This document shows, in pieces, positions 51,901 to 63,887 of a stretch of 64,000 nt of DNA. Origin of the DNA: Zerene cesonia. Taxonomy: Eukaryota; Arthropoda; Insecta; Lepidoptera; Pieridae. A program made the translations under genes and the position numbers. The stretch spans positions 5,394,001 to 5,458,000 of the forward strand of contig NC_052106.1 in the NCBI RefSeq assembly GCF_012273895.1, in the 5' to 3' direction. Below the pieces are notes generated by a model. That model was not told where the DNA came from. It saw nothing but the letters and a program-made list of their open reading frames with translations, and searched no databases. The stretch's first letter is position 1; the number at the start of each line of letters is the position of its first letter.

Positions 51901-54900
51901 GGCCCACTTGGCTCAGCACAACTTTAAGCTCCAAGTTCGCAAACGTATCCACTATGCGGAGTGGATGCAAGAACGCGGAGCGCAAAAAGTTAACGAATAT
52001 AATGAATACCCGGCTTCATAGAACAGATAGAACAAGGAAGATGCTAAATTTAGAAAGAGAACATCTCTTTACGATATTTCTTCTTTCTCGAGTATATGTG
52101 GTTCAGTTAGAAAGGAAGGAGTAGGGTTCTTTACTGGATGGAGTTGAATTAAGTATTTATTTACTTCCGCATACGACGTTTTGCTTTGAGAGAGAAACAG
52201 GTTTGTGATACAATATTTTTCTCTCTGCTCAGTATCATTGTTTTATCTACTTGCTTACTTGTCAACTTTCTTAAAAAAAACTAAAATTGTAGACAGGGAG
52301 CATGATTAAGGATTTAATGGTTAGTTCTGTCAGTAGTTTGAATTAGACGATCTTTCTCTTTTTAAACGTCGCATATTTTCCTTTACAAGCTATCATATGA
52401 CCATCACCACCAGCCACACATCTTCCCTACTCCATCTATAATACTTCTAGGGATGCAAAGCTTGTCTAGATATTATCGACTTTTAATTATGCGTAGCTAT
52501 TGTAGTATTATATATGAAGTATAAATACAATAAATTCTGAATTATCCCATCTGTCTAACAAATCATATCAAGACCAATTCAGACGCATTCAAGATTGCCC
52601 AAAAAACAACAGATGTATAATAATATAATAGTGCACATATAATTTTTCAAAGACAACTTGTTTCATATCAACTAACGAAAAGATACATACCACCCAACCG
52701 AATGTTCTTGAGCTCTGCCAACCGTCTGGCCATGGGGCTGGCATAGATCCTGCTATGTTGGTCGGCTGCGGGTTGCGCCGCAGGTGCAGCTGGTGCAGCA
52801 GGCGCTGCAGGTGCGGCAGGTGCCGCTTGTGGGGCCGGTGCGGCTGCTGCGGCCGGGGGAGGGGCTGCGGCCGCTGATGAGTAAGGAGAGGAGATTGAAA
52901 TTTTTGTATGGGTAAAACTTTAATAATAAATAAATAAAATCATTTCGTTTTAAAAACAAAGTGATAAGAAACATATATGAGTAACCTTTGAATAATCGAA
53001 ATCAAGTGATGAGAACACATGTATAGGTAAGTGGATATTAAACTAAGCAAAGTATAGTTGATGTAGGAAAGATATATAACAGTTGAATATAAGATAGGTA
53101 ATAGTATAAAATTACTGTTTCCAATTTTAATTGGCTTAGCCTAAAATCTTTTAAAATTGGTACAAGTGAAACGAGTAATGTTTGAGTTATAATTTCCAAA
53201 ATAATTTAGCTTGTTTTAACTTGATAAAAACCATTTTCATCTAAATCTTTTTATTTATGAACTGGTAAACAAATATCACATAAAAAAACAACAAATATAT
53301 AATATAATATGCAAACACAAGTAATCCCAAAGCAACAAATTAAAAACATTCAACTAAGATGTTATCAACACAATGAAAAATAGTAACCTTTCGACTTAGC
53401 TGGCGTAGGCTTCGATGGCGCTCCCGACGCTGTGGGTATTTTAATGTGTTAATGAATAAAGCACACCGTTATGCACCTTGTTTGAGCCTTAAATCAGTCA
53501 CATTTGGTTATCATGCAATTAACTGTTATGGTAAATTTATATAACTGACATTCCAAAAAATAATGGAGGTTCTATGTATCCATTGTACACTTTTATGCAG
53601 CAAAAATATTAACTCCATGCAAAATTTTTATTATTTCACAGCTGTAGTCCCCCAAAATAAGATCAAATACTATATTTAAATTAGTTGAACCATTTTTGAG
53701 ATATGGAATGGAAACAAAATATTATGTTATCACTTACACTATAAACATTGTACATGGATTTATAAATATATACTTACAGTCATCCTTGAAATCTTTAAAT
53801 GCGGCCACATCAGCCTGGTTCTCGACTATAATACACAACAGTTTACCGACTGGGACACCCTTAGTGCCTGCCGGGATAAGGATCTTGGCCAAATAACCTT
53901 CTTCAGGGGTCTCAAAACCCATGGTCGCTTTGTCAGTTTCAATTTCACAGAGGAGGTCACCTTTAAGAAAACAATTATACATTTATAATAATAATTAATC
54001 AATACTAGATCTATATATAAAAAAAATTAATAGGTGAACATTTCAGTTTCTTTTTTTGATGATTGATTTTGATTTATGAGATGCAGATAAGGTTGTAATG
54101 CAAATATGCCATTTCATTTAAGTATGGTATTTGTATTAAAATAATTTTATTAACTAAGTCTTAATTTGACCTTCATTTGACTTCCACAATAATATATTGA
54201 GTGATAGACTGGATTTTAATAAAATTCACTTTTAGAGCTACAATGTGTGGTAACTAATTATTTAAAATATTACAATAATTTAGAATTAATTAAATATTAC
54301 TTATGACATTGTACTTATAGAATTTAATATATTTATGTCTGCTGTGTAAGGTACAGATCAGACATAATTCTATTTTAATTTTAAGGTAAAAATATAACCA
54401 TATCAACATTGTTTTTTAATTGTTGGTTTATTTTTTATTTACACAAATTGTTTGCATAATAATAAGATAAACCTAAGAAAGATCTGTGGATTTGTAAGTA
54501 ACTATATTTTATACTCATATCATTAGATATTCTTAAAATAATATCACAGAATCTGTCACAATTGATAAGACAAATACACATGATAAAATTATGTTCACCA
54601 GTGTATAAATACTATGAGATCCCTGGCATATGTTATTTTGTTTTGTCTAGTAAATCATGGAGCAAATAAAGAACAACTACATAAATTATACTGATTGTCC
54701 TACTAAATTTTTTTAGGCAAGTATGTTTTCAGTTATATAAGGTTTGAATAAACAATTCTATGATATATTTTATAGGCAGCATACATATATGAAATGCTGC
54801 TTAGTCACAAAGCCTGTATAGTTCTTAATAAAATAAAAAAAAAAAACAATCAGGGGCGGGATTAACCAAACATCTTTTCAACAAAACATGGCAATGCCAG

Positions 54901-55771
54901 CCTCTTGGCCACTTGTGATCTGGCCTCAATTCAATTGCTGATAGGATCACAGGTGGCAGAGAGGCTAGGCATTGCCACAGTTCAACAAAATGGTTTTTTT
55001 TTGTATTAAAAATAAATATACTTGTCATTATAATGCATTTGAATACTATAAAAGATAATTGTTAATTTAGAATCAAAATTTATTCACAAATGTACCTTCA
55101 TTGAGTTTGTCTCCTTCCTTCTTTTCCCAGCTTACAATTGAACCATTTTCCATAGTTGGTGAAAGTGCCGGAAGATTTACTTTGTTGTGAGGAGGCAGGT
55201 CTGAGTAATGCCTTACTTGTATACTCCATTGTTGAGGAGCAGATATCTGCTTTTGTGATGGAGATAATAATCTGAAGATTTAATAAAAAATATATTTAAC
55301 ATTTATAAGCAATTTTTTAACAAAGTACGACGTTATATCTCTTAAAATCTTGATCTTGGTCATTGATGTTTATGAAATATTTTGAATAAAAAAATAAATA
55401 ATAAAAAACAAAAGCTTATAAGAATCACTTAAAAAATTTGCGAAGTGCCGGCTTCCTTACACATGTTTTTGCCAATGACACTTGCCAAGGTAAAACGTTT
55501 GACATTACGGTTATGCAATTCGAGTAAGCTTGGACTAGAACAATATTTGAATTGTTTAACAAATGAGTGATTAATTTGTGACTGAATCTGATATCGGACT
55601 GTTCAGAATAATGGATTAATTGTCGCTTAATAGCGATATGATGTACACTTACTTATTTGTCTGTTTCCTTCTGGCTAATTCTGTGCTAAGGCATCTCGTG
55701 ACATTGCACCGAACAGCTTTTTTTACGCTTTCGGTCAAAACTTGGTTTCGTACAAGGATCGTTCGCAACAT
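48967..55771 (-). CDS. DLAT: Dihydrolipoamide acetyltransferase (pyruvate dehydrogenase E2), mitochondrial
   Basis: Eleven coding exons on the minus strand: 55653-55771, 55463-55534, 55096-55271, 53778-53960, 53388-53429, 52691-52873, 51457-51740, 50860-50954, 50236-50435, 49493-49595, 48967-49096; 528 aa, all phases consistent. E2 transfers the acetyl group from lipoamide to CoA and forms the core of the pyruvate dehydrogenase complex. The N terminus is basic and rich in R/S/T, as in a matrix presequence. One lipoyl domain (~93-170) has the lipoyl Lys at 133 ([10 protein letters not shown]), against two in mammals. The E1/E3-binding domain starts [13 protein letters not shown] (~240), flanked by Ala/Pro linkers. 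The catalytic domain ends with DHRVIDG (His501, Asp505). The 42-base exon 5 encodes linker only. The exon 2 donor is uncertain: frame requires GTGTAA although GTAAGG lies 2 bases downstream. Confidence 0.93.
50556..50717 (-). mobile_element. Degenerate Helitron-like element (copy M)
   Basis: CTATCTTTTTCCCGCGGCTTCGCACGCG at one side and TTTTATTAGTAAT at the other, separated by AATCCGTTGTGCAGTTTTAC. This is the inverted form of a Helitron-like copy in which CTAG is changed to CTAT. Located in a DLAT intron. Confidence 0.48.
51077..51261 (+). mobile_element. Helitron-like element, chimeric type (copy N)
   Basis: Apart from the first few bases it differs from the copy at 3873-4056 at only two positions that I can find (CATACTGGG for CATATTGGG, GGCTAAC for GGCCAAC). 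It ends CGCGGGGCGCAGCTAG followed by T. Located in the DLAT intron between exons 7 and 8. Confidence 0.75.
51741..52022. other. GC-rich block in a DLAT intron, possible transposon remnant
   Basis: About 280 bases adjoining the acceptor side of DLAT exon 7 are markedly richer in GC than the rest of the intron. They are open in a plus-strand frame continuous with the antisense of exon 7. They contain similar inverted stretches (ACGTTCGCGAAC and GTTCGCAAACGT). I do not recognise a protein; a small DNA transposon remnant is most likely. Confidence 0.4.
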
Positions 55772-55864
55772 GTTTGTTTTTTATTCTGCTATTTCTGTGC
55801 CGTCCAGATAATCGGGACGGTTTGTAAAGGCGAGATCGACCTTTAATAACTTGTAGGTCGAAGA

Positions 55865-56864
55865 NNNNNNNNNNNNNNNNNNNNNNNNNNNNNNNNNNNN
55901 NNNNNNNNNNNNNNNNNNNNNNNNNNNNNNNNNNNNNNNNNNNNNNNNNNNNNNNNNNNNNNNNNNNNNNNNNNNNNNNNNNNNNNNNNNNNNNNNNNNN
56001 NNNNNNNNNNNNNNNNNNNNNNNNNNNNNNNNNNNNNNNNNNNNNNNNNNNNNNNNNNNNNNNNNNNNNNNNNNNNNNNNNNNNNNNNNNNNNNNNNNNN
56101 NNNNNNNNNNNNNNNNNNNNNNNNNNNNNNNNNNNNNNNNNNNNNNNNNNNNNNNNNNNNNNNNNNNNNNNNNNNNNNNNNNNNNNNNNNNNNNNNNNNN
56201 NNNNNNNNNNNNNNNNNNNNNNNNNNNNNNNNNNNNNNNNNNNNNNNNNNNNNNNNNNNNNNNNNNNNNNNNNNNNNNNNNNNNNNNNNNNNNNNNNNNN
56301 NNNNNNNNNNNNNNNNNNNNNNNNNNNNNNNNNNNNNNNNNNNNNNNNNNNNNNNNNNNNNNNNNNNNNNNNNNNNNNNNNNNNNNNNNNNNNNNNNNNN
56401 NNNNNNNNNNNNNNNNNNNNNNNNNNNNNNNNNNNNNNNNNNNNNNNNNNNNNNNNNNNNNNNNNNNNNNNNNNNNNNNNNNNNNNNNNNNNNNNNNNNN
56501 NNNNNNNNNNNNNNNNNNNNNNNNNNNNNNNNNNNNNNNNNNNNNNNNNNNNNNNNNNNNNNNNNNNNNNNNNNNNNNNNNNNNNNNNNNNNNNNNNNNN
56601 NNNNNNNNNNNNNNNNNNNNNNNNNNNNNNNNNNNNNNNNNNNNNNNNNNNNNNNNNNNNNNNNNNNNNNNNNNNNNNNNNNNNNNNNNNNNNNNNNNNN
56701 NNNNNNNNNNNNNNNNNNNNNNNNNNNNNNNNNNNNNNNNNNNNNNNNNNNNNNNNNNNNNNNNNNNNNNNNNNNNNNNNNNNNNNNNNNNNNNNNNNNN
56801 NNNNNNNNNNNNNNNNNNNNNNNNNNNNNNNNNNNNNNNNNNNNNNNNNNNNNNNNNNNNNNNN
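55865..56864. other. Assembly gap, 1000 N
   Basis: Exactly 1000 unknown bases, so a placeholder rather than a measured length. The gap begins 94 bases upstream of the DLAT start codon and probably removes the DLAT promoter. Open frames reported through it are artefacts. Confidence 1.
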
Positions 56865-57990
56865 TCTCATATGACACTAAAATTTATACACAGCTTTCTT
56901 GCTTGCTTCAACTATTTAGTATAAGATACAATATGTCTCATAGAGAAGCAAAATGTTGCATCTCAGCTACTTGCTGCCCAGAACGTGAAAGTATCAGATG
57001 GCGTTGATTTTCAGACACATCTTATAATAAAAAAAAAGCTTAATCCGAAAAAAACAATCAATAAAAGACAATGACATTTACCACACATAAACTATCAACC
57101 CGGGTGGGTTTGTACGGTGTGTGTATGTGTGTCATAAAACGTATAATGTTAGGTCCTTTCTCGGGTCACAAACTACATCTGTATCAAATGTCATCCAAAT
57201 CAGTTCTGTGGTTTAGGCGAGAAGAGATGGACAGATTTACTTTCTCATATTTACATTAAATGTATGAATTGAAAACTCTCGTTCTCGCTTTTTAACACGC
57301 TTTTATTAGCTTCACTTGTATATTTGTATGTATGTATGTAACTCACATCCGTTTTTCTCCCACTTCCCGCGAACCGATTTCATTCAAACTTTTTTTATCA
57401 ACTTTCTGCCGCCCGCGTTGTCGATGTAAAATGTAAATGATCGTCTATGTAAAATGCAAACCCCAGAATTTTTACTGTTTGTTCGATCGTTTTTGTCACA
57501 GAATTGTTTTTTATTCGTGGTTTTTATATCAATTTTTTTCTGAGAATCTTATAGGTGTATAAAATTAATTTTGCGCATATTTTTATTTACACAAGTATAC
57601 CGATAATTATAACAGTTATCATAATATTATTACATTCATACATTACGCTTCCGTATTTTATATGTAGCAACGCTATAGGATAGAAACATAATAATACGGG
57701 TACAATACGGGTGGATAGCAAGATCGATCGTTCGCCAACCTTCCGTCCATATTTGTAATATTAAATGATACCAGTCATAAATTTATGTTGTGAGAAAACC
57801 TAGTGAATAAAAAAAAAACTGAAGGGTTATTTTCTTTCAACGCGCTTATAATCAGGATGTCTGGTCCAATTTTCTTTCAGTGTTAGATTAATCTAAGGAT
57901 GAAAGCTCTATCAGATAGACATAGCTACTTACCATGAAGAAAGAAAAAAAAAATAAACTTGTAGTTGTATGTGTTGTCACTGTCACTTTT
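56865..57990. other. Region between the gap and RpL37A
   Basis: AT-rich sequence with no convincing exon. It holds a degenerate repeat at 57154-57256 and (GTAT)n near 57325. The RpL37A promoter should be in its last few hundred bases, but I see no TATA box. Confidence 0.5.
57154..57256 (-). repeat. Degenerate Helitron-related fragment
   Basis: CCTTTCTCGGGTCACAAACT...CATCCAAATCAGTTCTGTGG...GATGGACAGATTTACTTTC is a sister of the fragment at 35969. In intact members this part leads to the TACTAATATTATAA end. Confidence 0.45.
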
Positions 57991-57992
57991 GG

Positions 57993-58035
57993 TTCTCTTT
58001 TCTGTCAACTATTTTGTTAGGCAGGGTTATTCAAA
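57993..58035 (+). promoter_or_regulatory. Probable TOP-type 5' UTR of RpL37A
   Basis: TTCTCTTTTCTG, about 40 bases upstream of the ATG, fits the pyrimidine tract that begins ribosomal-protein mRNAs and links their translation to growth signals. The exact start cannot be fixed from sequence. Confidence 0.4.
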
Positions 58036-59150
<1,115 letters not shown>

Positions 59151-59165
59151 ACACTAGATTAAGGC

Positions 59166-59171
59166 AATAAA
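59166..59171 (+). terminator. Polyadenylation signal of RpL37A
   Basis: AATAAA 16 bases after the stop, followed by TTTTACTTGTTTTATTAGTG, a suitable downstream GT-rich element. It implies the very short 3' UTR usual for ribosomal protein genes. Confidence 0.75.
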
Positions 59172-60082
59172 GTAATTCACAAAATTTTACTTGTTTTATT
59201 AGTGTCCTAATTGAAGTCAAAGAAATAAGTAAAATTAATAGAAGATAAACCAATATTATTATCGTCTGTATTCCAATATTCCATTAGTTATTTGTTTTTG
59301 AATGTTTGATAATGTTTAGTCACTTTTCTCTATGAAATTTATTATAGACAATATAAAACAGTACTAAATTACAGTTGCTTAGTGACATTTTTATACAAAT
59401 TTAAATCTAGATTCTGTTATAAGTGTTTAATTGCAATTTGCAATATTGCAATAGTATATTCTTCAGATAATATGCTTTTCACTTTGTCTATGAAGTTATA
59501 TATGTATTTAAATTAATATCATTAAAGAAATAAAAATATTCATGAATATGTTATGTAAGCATACTTGTCTAGAAATTAGTAAACCCATTCATAGATTAAA
59601 TCATAAAAACCATCCTAAAATTTAATATCTGAATGTATAAAATAATTGATATTTGATGATTTTAAAAATAGAGAAATTCTTTCACTAAATTGAAATAAGT
59701 ATAAATACTGCCTTTATACAATAATTTATGGAGGCAAATAAGTAGGTGGGCAAATAATAATAAATATTAAATTATTTGCTCAAAGCAATATTAAGTATAT
59801 GTAGCAAATAAAACAACATTTGTATTTTTTTGTCAAAAATTAAAGATTATATTTTCAGAAAAAATATGATATGATAAAATATATCTTTAGCACCAATGTC
59901 TCTACAGTACAGTAAGTAATACATTATTATGCTGTGTGACAGAATAATTATATTAAAATAAAAATAATAAGTACCTAAAATTAAGAACTTATACATCAAG
60001 ATCTGTACAAAAATACTTTGAAATATAAAATAAATACAAACTTACTTTTATATAATTTGAGTTATAAATAAGTACAACAAGA

Positions 60083-61408
60083 TCAGTCCCCCAAATCTGC
60101 ATCTCTATCTCCTATGGCAAACAATATGTGGAATGCAATACCCAGCAATGCTGTTCCAAGTAAATCTCCTAGTGCAGTTAGGTAGGGTATTGCAGAATTA
60201 TCTGGATCTAAACCTAATTTCCACATCCACACAACTAAATAATGACTTATTACTAATAAGAGAAACACTTGTAAAAGTGCAGCACACATGTAAATCAACA
60301 TAAATATAGGTGTAACAGATGTATGTCCTGCTTTTAAGTAACCTATTGTATAAACAAATATCAATTGTCCCGGTATAACCATCAACATAAGTAATTTTGT
60401 GGTGCTACTTATCACAGATTTTTCTTTTTGCCCTGTGTGTAATAAAGTGGATAGTCTTGAAGCATGCACCGCTGCCATATTACCACCTATTCCATTGATA
60501 ACTAATTGAAATACTGCAACACCTTCATAACTAGATACAGTGTAACCCAAAATCAAACCACCAGTGCTGCTTATAACCATGCCAGATACAACAGGCACCC
60601 AACCCTCATCTAATGCTTGGGTTGTAAAACTATTTGTTGAAGCAACATACCCACACACAGGAACTAAAATCGCACCGATAATGATAATAATAGATGGTAA
60701 AATTAAACTTGTGCCAAGAGATCTATATAGCATTGAAGATATCCAAGATAACAGTGCCAAGGTAGTTAAATCACCCAAACTAGCTGCTATTGGTGTAGCC
60801 ACATTATCTGGATTGATATTCATTTTCTTTGATACAACAATTACTCCTATCATAATCAATCCAAGCACAAAACTTGCAACAGATGCTGTTAGGACACTAG
60901 AGGCACATAGTAGCATAGCTTGATGAATATCAAATACACCTTGAGGTATCCATCCCATAGCAACTGCAGCCATAGCAGCTAAAAATCCCACTAAAACAGC
61001 TTGACACTGTATAAGGCACAGGTTGCCTATAATTAATTGTTTTAGACTTGCCTCTAAGCATCCCATGTTAGCATGTGTCGACATGCGCGAAGCTAGAGTC
61101 ATTTCCAAATTTCCTTTTAGTCCTAAAAGTGCTGGCACAAGAATATACACTCCAGATATTTTTTGAAAAACGTCCCAATGTTGTACTAAATCCAGGAGGA
61201 GGCTAGCTGCCACCATACCAAATCCAGCAAGTAAAAACGATATAAACATTTGCACTGCTGCAATCCAAGAGTTTTCTTTATCATATTTAATATCTGGCGG
61301 TTTATCCTCGTTGGTTATAAGTTTGTACACGTTAGCAGTCATATCACTGTCGTCGTTGCACTCAGAATTCTTCATATTTTTTGAATTATTGCTTTTAGTT
61401 CTATTCAT
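60083..61408 (-). CDS. SLC41-family Mg2+ transporter (MgtE-like)
   Basis: A single 441 aa open frame without introns. SLC41 proteins move Mg2+ across plasma membrane or mitochondrial membranes, often in exchange for Na+. Both MgtE half-domains are present. The first membrane segment is ~48-72; VPALLGLKGNLEMTLASR at 91-108 is an SLC41 signature. NPDN...PIAASLGDLTT at 199-216 closes the first half and DPDNSAIPYLTALGDLLGT at 401-419 the second; their Asp and Pro residues match the Mg2+ pathway of the family. The hydrophilic N terminus (~47 aa) is shorter than in human SLC41A1 (about 513 aa). The ATG at 61408 is the first in frame. Lack of introns stands out against the multi-exon genes around it; no poly(A) tail or target duplication is visible, so retrocopy origin is unproven. 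Confidence 0.92.
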   Translation of the reverse strand: MNRTKSNNSKNMKNSECNDDSDMTANVYKLITNEDKPPDIKYDKENSWIAAVQMFISFLLAGFGMVAASLLLDLVQHWDVFQKISGVYILVPALLGLKGNLEMTLASRMSTHANMGCLEASLKQLIIGNLCLIQCQAVLVGFLAAMAAVAMGWIPQGVFDIHQAMLLCASSVLTASVASFVLGLIMIGVIVVSKKMNINPDNVATPIAASLGDLTTLALLSWISSMLYRSLGTSLILPSIIIIIGAILVPVCGYVASTNSFTTQALDEGWVPVVSGMVISSTGGLILGYTVSSYEGVAVFQLVINGIGGNMAAVHASRLSTLLHTGQKEKSVISSTTKLLMLMVIPGQLIFVYTIGYLKAGHTSVTPIFMLIYMCAALLQVFLLLVISHYLVVWMWKLGLDPDNSAIPYLTALGDLLGTALLGIAFHILFAIGDRDADLGD

Positions 61409-63302
61409 TGCTAATTGGTAAGTCGATTATTTATTTTTAATTAATGGTCCACGTAGACATTAATAAGTAATTAGTAATTTGAGAAGGTTTAACATTGTTA
61501 TAGTATCGTTAACACAACGAGTTATTCTAGTTACCTCAGTACTGATGACTATAACTATTTACAAAAGTAATTACATTACTAATCTATAAATAAAATAAAA
61601 AAATAAAACAGTAAAAACAGTGACATTGACACAAACAGGTGATAGATGTATTGACATTTTGACAGCACAAATCACGTGTTACAGATAAAGTATCATTACG
61701 TTTTTTCATTTAAGAATAATAAAAAAAATATCAAAAAACACAATGATTAGAGTTTATTGCTAGGCGTACATTCGAAACGCATTCGATATATTTCAAGCTT
61801 CTCACAAATCTTATACCGAAGAAAAAACTGCATCTCATCTAGTCGGGCAATAAAAGCAGACTTTAAAAAAGAGCGGCAAATTTAAAATATGACATCCCAA
61901 TTTCAACGCGAAATTTTATATATGCGTATGTACTGGGGATTCTATATAAACCTGCAGTTAGCTAAAAAATTATGTTATTCACAATTTTTCCTTTACCAGT
62001 GCTAAAATTTTGACATTGCTATATTTTTTAATTGCGCTTGCTGAGAAGTTTAAATTTTTCACAGCTCTAAGGGACAGTAGACATAGTGAATAAGTTAATA
62101 TCATAGTCAGCAAAGGAGCTGATGGTTTCTCTGATGGTAAGCGTTATTATCGCCCATTAACATTTGCAGAGCTAACGTAAGGTTACTTGTAGGCCGTTTA
62201 TAGGCCACCATAAGAGTTCATAACTCCACGTATTTTCTCACGTTTTCTCCACGCATTCGCAAAGATATTGAAAGACAGACGAACAGACGAAAAAGTTATT
62301 CTATAAGGGTTTCGTCAATAATTTTTAATTTTATGGCATTTACTTGCTTCCATGCTTGTACATGAGAATCTTAGAGAATAGAAAGAAATTGATCCCGAGG
62401 TAGGATGTGTCATGTGAATCCCCGTCAATCATCGTACTGAGGCAACGCGCGCCTGATCTCTCAGCAACCTATGATCCCGCCTGAGTAATCGAATTTCTTC
62501 TGCTCCTTCGGTTATATGACTAAGGGACACCCCCTAATTCATGAACAGCTGTCATTGATGTTAGTAAATTATTGCCATATATGTCAAAAAAGCAGCAAAT
62601 CAATAAGACACTTTCACTGGCCATACTTAAAAAAAATCTTAAAAAGATCAAGCATTCATAAAATTTATGACAACATAATTGATTGATTGGTTTATAATAA
62701 ACAGTGAAAATGTACATGGATTGGTCGCTGGTGAGGATTAAAATACAGTTTGTATCCAACATTGTTCAAGTGTTCAACGCGTATCCGAACACAAGGACAC
62801 GGCGCTCTTGAAGTTTTGATCTCGGAAACAAGACAAACTAGAAAGTTTGACGTTTAGCAGTTATGTGTTGCGTATACAAGTGGCGTTAGGAGGCCGCTAG
62901 CCCCTTTCTGTGATTTAGTTATATTTTTAAATTAAATTTTACATTGCGTGTATAAATTACACCATCGTTAAAAATAAATTTGTAAGTGTATACGTTGAAT
63001 CCTAAAAAACATATAAAGAACATAAAATATTTCGTTAATAATATAGTTACTTAGTTAAAAATTTAGATCCGGAAACCTACTTATTATTTATCATCGAATA
63101 GTATATGGTATAGATCGCTGGTCTTAAAGTTAAATTTATAAATAAGGAGAGATGGAGTAAATGCAGTTTTAAGTACATATCCAATTATAGTTCTAATTGC
63201 CATTGTTACAGGTGAACGGTATCCTTACGAATGACAATCGCGTGTTGAAGTTGACATGTGGCAATAAAATAAACTTTCCTAAAGCTAAATTATTTTTTTA
63301 AA
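61409..63302. other. Intergenic region between divergent SLC41 and GalNAc-transferase-like genes
   Basis: Contains both promoters and 5' leaders. A degenerate repeat related to the 24/30 kb pair is at 62101-62209 (GGAGCTGATGGTTTCTCTGA...GGTAAGCGTTATTATCGCCC). The sequence TGTTACAG at about 63204-63211 could be a splice acceptor for a 5' UTR exon of the downstream gene. No coding exon was found. Confidence 0.5.
62101..62209. repeat. Degenerate interspersed repeat
   Basis: CATAGTCAGCAAAGGAGCTG...GATGGTAAGCG...CGCCCATTAACATTTGCAGAG follows the repeat at 30347 base by base with many changes. Confidence 0.5.
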
Positions 63303-63887
63303 ATGTTTAGAAGTAAAATAAGGATACACACATGTCGCATAATCCTTCTTACATCCCTGGTGTGGTTGTTGGTGGATGTAGCTATTCTCACTTTATATTC
63401 CGACTGTTTCGGCGATGGATGCAATAAGAAAACAACAAACGAATATGGCATTAGTGTAAGTATCAAATAAGTATATTTATAAAAATAATAATGAGATAAA
63501 ACGTGCTTTGCTTTTACAAATTGTAAATCATTGATTAGGGCCCTACACTTTTCCTTTTATTCAGGGTGCTTTTATTGAAAATTATTGAATCCACCAAATA
63601 ATACATCCTTGTGCTTATATGCCATCTAGCTTAATTCATAATAGAAATGATTATGTATATCACAAATGTCTCTCAGGATATGGTAGAACTGAAGGGTAAA
63701 AAAGCTGCAATAGCAGCTGGCTTGCAAAGGGATATAGCTGATGATGACACAAATATTGAAGAGAATGAGGTGGAGTCAGATGTTGGTGAGGATGGTCTGA
63801 ACCTGCCTCCATATCCAAGATCTAGACTGAAGAGATGGAAGCGTGTTTCACCTATTAAAGCCCAAGGAGATTCTCCTGGTGAAATGG
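63303..63887 (+). CDS. Type II membrane protein, probable polypeptide GalNAc-transferase (5' part only)
   Basis: Two coding exons are inside the window: 63303-63455 and 63677-63887, with donors GTAAGT and GTAAGG. They give 121 complete codons; the gene continues beyond the right edge. A short basic cytoplasmic start (MFRSKIRIHTCR) is followed by one signal-anchor helix at ~12-32, as in Golgi glycosyltransferases. An acidic stem then leads to GDSPGEMG at the exon end. GEMGK/GEWG just before the catalytic domain is characteristic of polypeptide N-acetylgalactosaminyltransferases, which begin mucin-type O-glycosylation. The catalytic and lectin domains are not in the window, so the assignment rests on topology and this short motif. 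Confidence 0.6.

Noticed and set aside
51566..52021. 151-codon plus-strand open frame
   Set aside because: Half is antisense of DLAT exon 7 (GC-rich Ala/Pro coding) and the rest is the GC-rich block. No recognisable domain, so it is kept only as a finding.
55686..56877. Two long minus-strand open frames of 344 and 394 codons
   Set aside because: They run through the 1000 N gap and consist almost wholly of unknown residues; the lower part of the longer one is the DLAT presequence region in the wrong frame.
60564..60923. 119-codon plus-strand frame
   Set aside because: Antisense shadow of the SLC41-type gene.
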